A stretch of DNA of 64,000 nucleotides. It comes from Acanthamoeba castellanii str. Neff. Taxonomy: Eukaryota; Discosea; Longamoebia; Acanthamoebidae. Shown here one piece after another: positions 34,258 through 42,884 of this stretch. The stretch's first letter is position 1; the number at the start of each line of letters is the position of its first letter. Under the pieces are notes generated by a model. It did no database searches, was not told where the DNA came from, and saw only the letters and a list, made by a program, of their open reading frames with translations. Where the stretch lies: NCBI RefSeq assembly GCF_000313135.1, contig NW_004457268.1:6357-70356 (forward strand), written 5' to 3'. Both the position numbers and the translations under genes were made by a program.

Positions 34258-34943
34258 TTAGGCGTAAGTGCTGGTGTTGGGTGGTTGGGCTGCCACGTCG
34301 GCCGTGGCGGCCACCTGCACACCGAATCGCTCCTCCCACACCTTCACCATCGCGCCCTTGTGCTCCGCCCCATAGCCCTTGTCCAGCGCCTGAGCACCGC
34401 ACAGTGAGCGCACATTCACACACTACCGCACACGCACACACGACGCGACAGGCAGACAACAGAGACAGGGCGGTGGTGCCTCTTTGTAGGTTTGCATGGT
34501 GCCGGCGACAACGGAGGGCAGGTGGTCGGCCTGGAGTCGGGCGTGCACGAGCTCCTCGAAGGTCTGCATGTCCTTGAACGCCGCGGCGAGCGGATAGCCG
34601 CCCTTGCCCGCCTCAAAGTTGCGGGCCAGCACGAGGCCCGCGAACGAGTCGAACCCGAAGCTCTGCCCACTTCCCTTGCCCACCACTTTGGCACCACACA
34701 GCACACGCACACGCACACGCACACGCACACGCACACGCACACGCACACGCACACGCACACGCACACGCACACGCACACGCACACGAGGAATGTCAGATAT
34801 GTGTCCATAAAACATTGGCCTTCCGCACGGCACACGAACCTTCGCTGAACTGCTGGGGATCGAGCCCGAGTCGTGTAGCGACCGGCAGTATCTCGGCCAT
34901 GGCCGCGATCGACACGTTGAAGAGCACGTTGTTCAACTGTGTG

Positions 34944-34989
<46 letters not shown>

Positions 34990-35959
34990 CGAGTGTGTTT
35001 CGGGCGTGTGCGATGTGATATGAGTGCGCACATTCACTAATCCTGAGTATTGCGCAAGACTCGGTGTCGCTTACCATTTTGGTCAGTTGGCCGTTGCCTG
35101 AGGCGCCCAGGAAGGTCACCTCCTTGCCCATGGCCCACAAGGCCGGCTCGACCACCTCGAACGCGCTTCGGTCGCCACCAACCTGCGGTTGTGTGCGTGT
35201 GCGGTTGTGCGTGCGTGTGCGGTGAGCGAGGTGAGTGCGGTGGTACGCGTTGCGCGTGCGGGTGTGGGTGTGGGGGCGGAGCGCTCACCATGATGGACAG
35301 GGTGCCGGCTTCGGCCTTGGCCACCATGCCCGACACCGGGGCGTCAAGGAAGGTGATGCCCATTTCGCGCAGACGTCGCTCCGTCTCCTGCGTCCACACC
35401 GGATGCGAAGTACCGCAGTCCACCAACACATGCCCTGCACCCGCCCATGTGCGTGCGGTGAGCGCGTGTGCCGTGTGTGCCGTGAGTGCCGTGAGTGCAA
35501 CGAATGTCAATGCACGGCGTTCGCTGATCACACATACCCGGCTTGAGAAAGGCTACGAGGCCGCGATCGCCTTCATCGGCTGACGACGACGACGAAGCGG
35601 AGGAGGAGCCAAACAGGACCCGCTGCAGAATGGTGTAGTCCGGAAGACAGAAGATGATGCGGTCGCACTCCTGGGCCAGCTGCCGCAGGCCGCCGGCCGC
35701 GACCTGCGACGGAGGGAAGGTCTCCTCCACCCGCGCCAGGCACGCGTCGTAGACCAACAGCGCGAAGCCCTTCCGCGACAGGTTCAGGGCCATGCCTGCC
35801 GGCGTGAGTTGAGGGGGGAAAGGGTTCATTTTTAGGTCCGGAAGGTGGTTTGGACACGATATATGGAGTAGTACCTCTGCCCATGTTGCCCACCCCGATG
35901 AAGCCCAGTTTCGCGCCAGTTGGACGAGGCTCAATACTTGCCGCACTTGCTCCCTCCAT
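34258..35959 (-). CDS. Beta-hydroxyacid dehydrogenase (3-hydroxyisobutyrate dehydrogenase / GLYR family)
   Basis: Seven exons on the minus strand (35959-35875, 35795-35538, 35434-35289, 35182-35075, 34936-34840, 34685-34480, 34389-34258) give 343 residues. The N-terminal Rossmann fold starts KLGFIGVGNMGRGMALNL; the family block FLDAPVSGMVAKAEAGTLSIMVGG follows. The catalytic-Lys region reads GNGQLTKMLNNVLF, with the Lys in the expected GxGxxxK context. The C-terminal all-alpha domain holds the GKGSGQSFGFDSFAG segment. NAD(P)-dependent oxidation of a small beta-hydroxyacid is expected; the substrate is not clear. The last intron has a GC donor (GAG followed by GCACCA). It is convergent with, and 20 bp from, the A12-like gene. 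Confidence 0.85.
34700..34784. repeat. Hexamer satellite (ACACGC)n in intron 5 of the dehydrogenase gene
   Basis: About 14 near-perfect copies of ACACGC read on the plus strand; the sense RNA of the minus-strand gene carries GCGUGU. Confidence 0.95.
34941..34988. repeat. (GT)n dinucleotide tract in intron 4 of the dehydrogenase gene
   Basis: About 23 GT units on the plus strand, i.e. CA units in the sense RNA, only a few bases upstream of exon 5. Confidence 0.95.
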
Positions 35960-36124
35960 CTTCGTTCTTCGCTTCTCTCTTCCTCGCCGTTATCTCATTT
36001 ATGCCTTATTTTTCTTTTCTTCTTTTCTCTTTTATTTTATTTTTGCCAAAAATTTCAAAATTTCAAAATTTTCGTTTGCGATTTGACCGTTAGTGTGGTT
36101 GCACAAAGCAAAGGCTGCAGAAGG

Positions 36125-36915
36125 ATGAAGAGGAGGCGCGCGGGAGATGTGGCTGAGGGCGTGGAAGGTGAAGCGGCGCAGGGCGGTGCAGGCTTTGACA
36201 CGGGCGCGCGACACTACCGCGACACCAAGCAGGTCAAGAACGACCTTAAGGCCATACAAGGTGCGCACACCAGCTGCCCTCAATGCACTGCACTACATCT
36301 TATTTATTTTTATTTGTACTTGACAATGGCCAGAGCGAACACTGGCCGTTCTTATGTCCGCCGAGCCGAAGGAAGAGACTCATGAAGGTATTGAATTATA
36401 TAAATTATATAAATTATATTTATATTTACAGTAAAATTGCATATGACTGTTTTCCTTCGTGTAGACGCGCCGACTCTGACCGCGCTGATGGCGCTGGGAA
36501 TCGACCGCGACGACGCCCAGGAGCGAAGCTGGAAGGTGAAGGCGGGTCAGTGCGCCGCGTGCCTCGCCGGCGGCGGTGAAGACGACGCGTCGGTCCTCGA
36601 GTGCAGCTACTGCCAGCGCGACATCTGCCTGGCCTGCCTCCAGCGCTGCGAGCTCTGCCAGCAGCTCTTCTGCCCCACCTGCACCACCACCAAGTACCAC
36701 CTCCTTCCTTCCGCGTGTGCGTGTGTGTGTGCGGTGTGTTGACGCGGTGCGTGCGTAGTCATGAGCTGCGACAGGACCGTGTGCTGTGTCTGTCGTGTAA
36801 CACGGAAGACCTGAAGCAGATGCATGACCACCAGCAGCAACAGCAACAACAGCCGCAGCACGCGGCCCACCCGGACGATCAGCCGCAGCCCATGGACGAG
36901 GTCCCGGCCCAGTGA
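36125..36915 (+). CDS. Siva-like cysteine-rich zinc-binding protein
   Basis: Four exons, 36125-36260, 36334-36387, 36465-36693 and 36759-36915, join in phase to give 191 residues. The C-terminal half is a dense Cys array: CAACL, ECSYCQRDICLACLQRC, CQQLFCPTC and, after a gap, VLCLSC, a pattern close to that of the Siva family (CxxC pairs binding several zincs). Animal Siva is a death-receptor-associated regulator; in an amoeba only a zinc-binding adaptor can be inferred. The tail is Gln-rich (seven-Gln run) and Pro-rich. The N-terminal part is basic and probably disordered. It shares a ~165-bp divergent promoter with the dehydrogenase gene. Confidence 0.6.
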
Positions 36916-37110
36916 TGCGACGTGTGCGTGTGCGTGTGCGTGTGCGTGGGCACCATCGAAAAAGAAGCGCTTTTATCGAGTTTGTGTCAACAAATCATCC
37001 ATCTGGACACACGTCTCTCGTCCTCCCTTCTTCATTGGCTGCCCTTTGAGCATCATCACCACTGCCTTGTGGTGGTCTGCACACAGTTGGCCGGCCGGCC
37101 GGCCCGAGAC

Positions 37111-39882
37111 TCAGTCGTCGGCCGAGGGCGCGCGGATGGGCGTTCGCCGCGTGGGTCGCTGGGAGAGGGCGCTGCCGGCGCTCACCAGCCCGAGAAAGGC
37201 CTCGGGACCGGCGCCCTCCGGCACGTTGAACCCCTTGGCCGCCGATCGACTGGCTCCGCCGCCTCCGCTCCTCCTCGCGCTCGACCTGGTGCTCTTGCTG
37301 GGCGGCGGCGGCGACGTGACGGCAGCGGCGGCGGCCGACTCTCTCCGCCTGGAGCGCGATCTGGTGCTCTTGCCGGGCGGAATGGCGGCGAGCTGCTCGC
37401 TGGAGTCTGCATCGGTCATCATCTCGACGCTGTCTTCGTCTTCGTGCATGTCCAGGCTGCTCCTCCGCACCCTGTCCTCGCTCTCATTCTCCTGCGTCGA
37501 CTCTCGGCCGTCTATCAGGCTTCGAGTCCGCCTCCTCTTGCTGCCGCTGCTGCTCGTCTGCTTCTCCTCCTTTACCTTCTTCTTTTCCTTTTCCTCCTTT
37601 TTCTCGTTCTTCTCTGACTTCTCGTCTCTGTGCTTCTTCGTACGCGGCGAGTCGTCGTTGTCGCCCGACCCCGCTGCGTAGTGACCACTCCCGTTGGCTC
37701 GCTGTGGTGCGTGTTGGTCCGTCGCATCGGCGTCGTCCCTTGGCCTTTTGGCCTTGCGCGAGGCGTCGCTGCTGTTGCGCGCCGGCGACGCGGCCGTGGG
37801 CGGCGGGTGCGCTCGCTTGCGGCAGCCCACGCAGGGGCACATGTGGCGGCAGATGGCGCAGCCCTCGGGGTGCACGATGCCGTCCCACTCGGCGTGCGCG
37901 TTGGCAAACTCGACGTTGAACAGCTTGCGCAGGCAGCCGTCGCAGAACCGATGCGTGGGCCGCACGAGGCAGGTCACAAAGTCGATCTTGCGCGTCTTGC
38001 AGTTGTGGCAGTTCTTGCCGTGCTCCTTGCGCAGCTGTTTGAGCGACCTGCGGATCTGGCCGGAGGCGGCGGCGGCGGCCAAGACCTGCGTCTCCGTCAC
38101 GACGGGCTGGTCGACGGCGACGTCGCCCACGCCACGGGGCGACGCGAGCTCCGTGGCCGATCGGGGGACCAGCACCGCCACAGGGAGTGACTTGGCCGCT
38201 GACACGGTGGTGGTGTCAACCGTGGGGTGGTCGTTGGCCTCGACCAGGGTGAAGGTCTCCTCGTCGGCGTTGTCCTCGGGCGGCGGCACGGCGGCGGCGC
38301 TTTCCCGGGTCTGCTTGGCCTTGGCCACCGCGCGCCTCTTCTTGTTGGCGTTCGCAATGATGCGCATCGACTCGTGCCGTTGATCGTATTCATCGTCGTC
38401 TTCCTCCTCTTCCTCGTCGACCTCTTCTACCTCCTCCTTCCTCCGCTTCTTTCTGATGTCGGTCTCCAAAGGCTTTCGCTCGAGTCCTCCCGAATGGCGC
38501 CGGGACGAGCGACGCGCGACCGAATGCATTTTGGGCGTGTCGAGGGCGCTGCTGCCGGAATCCGGATCTTGTTCGCTGTCGTCGTCGGCCGCCTCTCGCT
38601 CCTTAGTCGCGGCCATGACGTCGGCGGTGGTCTCGGCGACGGTGAGCTCCTGCTCCATCAAACGAGCCGACCGGCGTCCGATTGTAGGCGGCGACGTATG
38701 CGGCGAGAACGATGTGGGCGACGCGGGCGACGGTGAAGTAGCCACGGGCGCCGGCTTGCGCTTGCCGCGGACCTCCCAGGTGCCCTTGTAGACCTCGACG
38801 TCGGGCGAGCAGTAGCGGGCCGGCACTCGCCTCTCGGTGCTGCCGCGAAGGGATCGGCCCTCCTGGAATCCGCCCAGCTTGATTGGGGATGGCGACTCGG
38901 CGGCGGGGATGGTGCCGGCCCGAACGAGCGGGTGCTGCGACGCGGCGGCGAGAAGGGCGTCGAGCGGGCTCTCGACTCGGCCGTCGTCAGCTGTGCGGTA
39001 TGGTGGAGTCGTCGGGCTACTCTCGGTGTCGGCCATCCACATTGATGAAGATTTGAACTGCTGATGAAGCTCTGGCACGCCGTAGCCCAGACCGAGATTG
39101 GCCGCCCGAGCCACGACCATCTTTGCGGTATGTCGGTCCGCTGGCGAGATGTCGTCGCCACCCGCGGCATCTTGGAGAATGGATCTCAAGATGTGAGGAC
39201 GCACCAAGGCCCGGGAGCCGGCATTCGATTGAGCGCCCGATCCATCCAAGCGGCAGGCCGCCGTGTCGTCGAGGGCTTGGGCCAAGTCGCCCGAGTAGAG
39301 GAAGGCCAGCAGCAAGCGGAGGGCGCTCGGGTCGTCCGGCACCGTCGCCTGGAGCTCGACCACGGTCCTGCGACTGCCCCTCTGCGTCGGCTCCCCTTCC
39401 TCCTCGAAAACGTCGAGCACCTTGAGCTGCTGTCTGTCCTGCGTCGTTGTGTCTCCATCCCCTCCACCTCCTCCTCTTATCTCTCCCGCTACTTGTTCTA
39501 CTTTTCCTTCTCGAGCTTCCTCCTCCTTGTTGTTGCTGTGTAGTTGGCAAAGCTGGGCCAGGGCGTCGGACCAGGCCGCCACGACTACTCGATGAACGTA
39601 CACCTCCAGCTCGGGCGCAGCAGGCCCCCTGGTCGGCGAGGGTGAAGGAGAAGGTGGAGACGGCGGAGAGGAGGGTTCTTCCCCGGAGCCCTGCAAGAGC
39701 TCGGCTCGAGTAGAAGCGTCGTGGGGCGGCCACTGGCAGCGGAAGGCGAGGTCGCTCCACGTCGGGTCGTCAAAGGCCGTACGCAGGCGGCGCTGGAGTA
39801 GCCCTCTGCCCTCTCGCATCTCCTCCAGTTCGTGCTTGTTGTCCTGCTCGCGCGGGTGTGGGATGTCCCGACCGGCTTGCAT
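37111..39882 (-). CDS. BTB-like protein with CDCA7-type (4CXXC_R1) zinc finger, intronless
   Basis: A single uninterrupted frame of 923 residues. The N-terminus looks like a BTB/POZ domain (~40-270) broken by low-complexity inserts: DPTWSDLAFRCQ, VYVHRVVVAAWSDALAQL, LRLLLAFLYSGDLAQAL. The middle is acidic and Lys/Glu-rich. At ~660-730 is a cysteine cluster: KNCHNCKTRKIDFVTC, HRFCDGCLRKLF, CAICRHMCPCVGCRKR. This matches the zf-4CXXC_R1 domain of CDCA7 and the monoamine-oxidase-A repressor R1. CDCA7 proteins act with HELLS remodellers on heterochromatin and DNA methylation. The rest (Ser/Arg/Lys-rich, PPPPSKSTRSSARR) suggests a nuclear chromatin protein. The absence of introns in so long a gene is odd in this intron-rich neighbourhood. 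Confidence 0.72.
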   Translation of the reverse strand: MQAGRDIPHPREQDNKHELEEMREGRGLLQRRLRTAFDDPTWSDLAFRCQWPPHDASTRAELLQGSGEEPSSPPSPPSPSPSPTRGPAAPELEVYVHRVVVAAWSDALAQLCQLHSNNKEEEAREGKVEQVAGEIRGGGGGDGDTTTQDRQQLKVLDVFEEEGEPTQRGSRRTVVELQATVPDDPSALRLLLAFLYSGDLAQALDDTAACRLDGSGAQSNAGSRALVRPHILRSILQDAAGGDDISPADRHTAKMVVARAANLGLGYGVPELHQQFKSSSMWMADTESSPTTPPYRTADDGRVESPLDALLAAASQHPLVRAGTIPAAESPSPIKLGGFQEGRSLRGSTERRVPARYCSPDVEVYKGTWEVRGKRKPAPVATSPSPASPTSFSPHTSPPTIGRRSARLMEQELTVAETTADVMAATKEREAADDDSEQDPDSGSSALDTPKMHSVARRSSRRHSGGLERKPLETDIRKKRRKEEVEEVDEEEEEDDDEYDQRHESMRIIANANKKRRAVAKAKQTRESAAAVPPPEDNADEETFTLVEANDHPTVDTTTVSAAKSLPVAVLVPRSATELASPRGVGDVAVDQPVVTETQVLAAAAASGQIRRSLKQLRKEHGKNCHNCKTRKIDFVTCLVRPTHRFCDGCLRKLFNVEFANAHAEWDGIVHPEGCAICRHMCPCVGCRKRAHPPPTAASPARNSSDASRKAKRPRDDADATDQHAPQRANGSGHYAAGSGDNDDSPRTKKHRDEKSEKNEKKEEKEKKKVKEEKQTSSSGSKRRRTRSLIDGRESTQENESEDRVRRSSLDMHEDEDSVEMMTDADSSEQLAAIPPGKSTRSRSRRRESAAAAAVTSPPPPSKSTRSSARRSGGGGASRSAAKGFNVPEGAGPEAFLGLVSAGSALSQRPTRRTPIRAPSADD

Positions 39883-40543
39883 GATGTTCGTAGCGGCCGC
39901 GCTTCGACTTCAGACTTGCCCGCCTCACCGGTGGTGTGGCCTGTCGTTGGGTGTCTGTCTTGAACGGTGTTCTGGTCTGCTCCGAGGCCGCATTGTCGGC
40001 CTTTTGATTTTTTTGTTTTTGGTTGTGAGAGTAAGAAATTTGAAGAATTTGAGTATATGAAGGGCGTGCATTCCTCAGATGACCATCTTTGTTGAAACAC
40101 GGAACAAAAACGCACCCCTGCTGCGGTGGCACTTGATCGGCATCTGTGCTGTGCCGAATGCTCGAGATTTGCAAGGAAGGGGCTACGGAAGAAGGCCCAT
40201 TCAAAGAAGAACGTCTTGCAAGAAAGATTCAGGGGATCAGTCGCCTTGCCACTGCATCCTAATTGCTTCGCCATCGTGCATGGAAATGGCGGCAGTTGTG
40301 CTGTGGCTCGTAGCACGAGCCTTGCGCTCGATCTGATCAAGACAGCGCACAATCATCTGAGCGTAGATCGATTGCCAAGGTACCCAGGCAACCAACAACA
40401 CCAACCATCAAAAGATGAAGGGTTTTTTTACAAGGAGAAGGACTCCATAGGGAGAGGGTTTATTGTTCGATCGCAGTGCACCTCATCTTCACAAGGGCAC
40501 ACGAGGAAGGCCACTCTACGTTTTTGTTTGACTAATGCACAGC
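39883..40543. other. Intergenic region, no gene supported
   Basis: Between the BTB/zinc-finger gene start and the actobindin stop, both on the minus strand. Open frames lack domains or splice partners. An A/T-rich patch at 40000-40060 may be promoter sequence of the BTB gene. Confidence 0.45.
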
Positions 40544-40967
40544 TTACTGCTTGGCAGCCTTCTCGATCTCAGAGAGGAAGGCACCACGGTCAACCTTCTT
40601 GACGTGCACGTCCTCTGTTTTGTGGAGAGATGAATGAGATTGAGAGAAAGAGCGAGAAAGAGCAGAGGGAGTGTAGGAGGAGTGCAGTGGCGCGCGGCAG
40701 CGCGGCAAGAAGAGAAGACAAGAATAGATGAAAAAGCGCACAACACAAGAAAGCACAGTGGAGCGTCGTACCAGGAATGGCGGGACCCGACTTGTCGACG
40801 GTCTCGGCGTGCTTCAGCTCGTGGGGCTTGGCCACCTCCTCGAGGAAGGAGGAGCGGTCGACCTTCTTGACGGTGACGTTCTCAATCTGAGGAGCCGACT
40901 TGTCGACGGTCTCGGCGTGCTTGAGGGCGGCACCCTGGCCGATGGCGGACTGAAGCTCGGGGTTCAT
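40544..40967 (-). CDS. Actobindin, two-repeat actin-monomer-binding protein
   Basis: Two exons, 40967-40772 and 40614-40544, give exactly 88 residues, the length of Acanthamoeba castellanii actobindin, and the text matches what I know of it. Two WH2/beta-thymosin-like repeats carry the actin-binding LKHAETVDKS motif (~residues 15-24 and ~51-60), each followed by a VKKVDR segment and a helix (SSFLEEVAK; GAFLSEIEKAAK). It sequesters actin dimers or monomers and blocks nucleation in the cytoplasm. The intron falls in the second repeat (phase 1, after AIP). A TATA-like box lies ~80 bp upstream of the ATG. Confidence 0.96.
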
Positions 40968-41042
40968 GTTGGTGGAGGTGTTGTGGGTGGGGTGGTGTCG
41001 TTTGGTTGTGTGGACTGGCCAGCAGAGCAGGAGGCCACCCCT

Positions 41043-41050
41043 CTTATAAA
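41043..41050 (-). promoter_or_regulatory. Candidate TATA box of actobindin
   Basis: The minus strand reads TTTATAAG, 76-83 nt upstream of the actobindin ATG, a plausible spacing for a TATA box plus short leader in a highly expressed Acanthamoeba gene. Confidence 0.5.
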
Positions 41051-41501
41051 CGCACCTGCGTGGGACACGATTGGAGGGGCACCAAACGCCAGGTGTCACG
41101 AGAACGCCATTGGCTCGAGAGCACCAAATGAATAGCTGTCGACCCTAGTCGAGAGGAATTTCGGAGTTTTCGTCGGTTCCAAACTTCGAATTTCCGAAAT
41201 TCACCAATGACACTCCATGGCACGCAAAAACTGGCGGCATTCTCCAGATGCCTTGGGATTGGGGCCAACACAGTTGTTGCAGAGCCACACGCTCGTTGTT
41301 CGCACCACTCACCATCATAATGGGTTCTCGTTCGTGGCGTGATAGATGAAACTTGTCATTTGGAGACTGGTGTAGTTTGTAAGCAAGAAGTTTATGTTCG
41401 TTGGTTTTGAGTGTTTGCTCTCACGACAGGTGCACTACTTGGCGCAAGAGAGAGAGAGAGAGAGGGAAAGAGAGACGCGGGTTGCGGCTGCAGCAGTTCA
41501 C
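41051..41501. other. Intergenic region with (GA)n tract
   Basis: No gene seen. A GA-rich run (41449-41475) lies just downstream of the kinase stop. The rest is unique sequence upstream of the actobindin promoter. Confidence 0.4.
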
Positions 41502-42584
41502 TCACTGCAGCATGCCGTCGAAGTCGTCGTCGTCTTCGTCAACCATGACGCTGAGCTCGACGTGCGAGGCATCAATGGCGTCATCGTCGTCACCGGTGTC
41601 GTCGTCTTGCTCCTCGTCAGCCACGGAGACCTCGCACACGTTGATCTCCTCCTCGCAGCCCAGCAGCTCGTACTGCTCCTGCTCGAGAGCGAACTGGAGC
41701 TCGTCTTGCTCCTCCTTCTGCGTCTCGAGAGTCTTGAGAGTGGCGACGTAGGGCTGGAGGAACGGGTGGGCCAGCACGCGCTCGATGGTGGGCCGCTTGC
41801 GTGGGTTGGGGTCGAGCAGGGTGAGCACAAGGTCGCGGCACTCGCGCGACACCTGGCGAGGGAAGGGCAGCGACGAGAGGTGGCTGTAGTCGGTCTGCTG
41901 GGCCACCTGGAGCTCGATCTCCGAGTCGAACGGGTAGGCGCCGGTGACGAGAATGTAGAGGATGACGCCCATGGCGTAGACCTCGTTGGCGCTGCCGTTG
42001 TAGGGTCGGCCCTCGAGCACCTCGGGCGAGCAGTAGGCCTCGGTGCCGGAGAACTTGGTGAGGATGTCGGTCGGGCGCTGCACCGTGCAGCACAGGCCGA
42101 AGTCGCTCAGCTTGAGCGAGACGTCGTCGGCCGCGGACAGGTCGACGAGAAGATTTTCGAGCTTCAGATCGTGGTGGATGACACCGAGGTGGTTGTGGAG
42201 GTAGTTGACGGCATCGGCCAGCTGGCCGAAGGCACGGCGCGCGAGGGGCTCGTCGAGCTTGCCGCGCGCGACGACAAAGTCGAACAGGTCACCGCCGTTG
42301 ACGTAGTCCATGACGAAGTAGACATCGTCCTCGGTCTCCACGACGTCGCGCAGCGGCACGATGGTGGGGTGGAGGCATCGTCGCAGCACGTCGACCTCCA
42401 CCTTGAGGTGTTCGCGCATCGTGGTGGAGAGCTTGCTCTTGGTTATTCGCTTGATGGCCAGCTTGGTCTTCATGTCACCGCCGTGGAAGCCCAGCTTCAC
42501 CTCGCCAAAGGCTCCTTCGCCCAGGATCTCCGTATCGCACATGGCGTAGTGGCTGCCGCCAATTCTCGACATCTTCATCGTCAT
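41502..42584 (-). CDS. Serine/threonine protein kinase (CAMK/SNF1-like) with acidic tail
   Basis: An intronless frame of 360 residues. The kinase domain spans ~12-275: P-loop LGEGAFGEVKLG, Lys in LAIKRITKSKL, catalytic loop GVIHHDLKLENLL, DFG in KLSDFGLCC, activation-segment end FSGTEAYCSPEVLEGRPYNG, and DPNPRKRPTIERVLAHPF. The catalytic Asp, Asn, Lys and DFG Asp are all present, so activity is expected. Oddities: the HRD Arg is His (HHD), making it a non-RD kinase, and APE is SPE. The tail (~280-360) is acidic, ending DEDDDDFDGMLQ, with no known domain. A close start alternative exists at Met3 or Met5. Confidence 0.88.
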   Translation of the reverse strand: MTMKMSRIGGSHYAMCDTEILGEGAFGEVKLGFHGGDMKTKLAIKRITKSKLSTTMREHLKVEVDVLRRCLHPTIVPLRDVVETEDDVYFVMDYVNGGDLFDFVVARGKLDEPLARRAFGQLADAVNYLHNHLGVIHHDLKLENLLVDLSAADDVSLKLSDFGLCCTVQRPTDILTKFSGTEAYCSPEVLEGRPYNGSANEVYAMGVILYILVTGAYPFDSEIELQVAQQTDYSHLSSLPFPRQVSRECRDLVLTLLDPNPRKRPTIERVLAHPFLQPYVATLKTLETQKEEQDELQFALEQEQYELLGCEEEINVCEVSVADEEQDDDTGDDDDAIDASHVELSVMVDEDDDDFDGMLQ

Positions 42585-42884
42585 CTTTTCTTCTCCAAAT
42601 CTGCAGGCAAAACAATTTCAATTCTTCCCCTCTTACGTTCGGGGTGTTACAGATCGAATGAAATGTCTTCCTTGTCGTTCGTGTTTGCTTCTTCCTTGTC
42701 GAGTAAAGGCGATTGTGGTCTGGCATCTCTTCCCCCGCCTTTTCTTCGGGCCGAGCCTTTCCTGGTACTCGGAGTCCGTTAGAATTTTTTTCACTACAAA
42801 CTGTGTTGATTGGCCGACGCTTCACATTCCCTTTTCGGCCGTTGGTTTCCAGGAAATGCTTTTTCATTATTATAAATGGAATTC
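42585..42884. other. Intergenic region
   Basis: Three hundred bases between the start of the kinase gene and the stop of the choline kinase gene, both on the minus strand. It is T/C-rich with no coding signal, and probably holds the kinase promoter. Confidence 0.4.

Noticed and set aside
39585..40352. 255-codon minus-strand frame upstream of the BTB gene
   Set aside because: Overlaps the BTB gene start in another frame and shows no domain or conserved composition.
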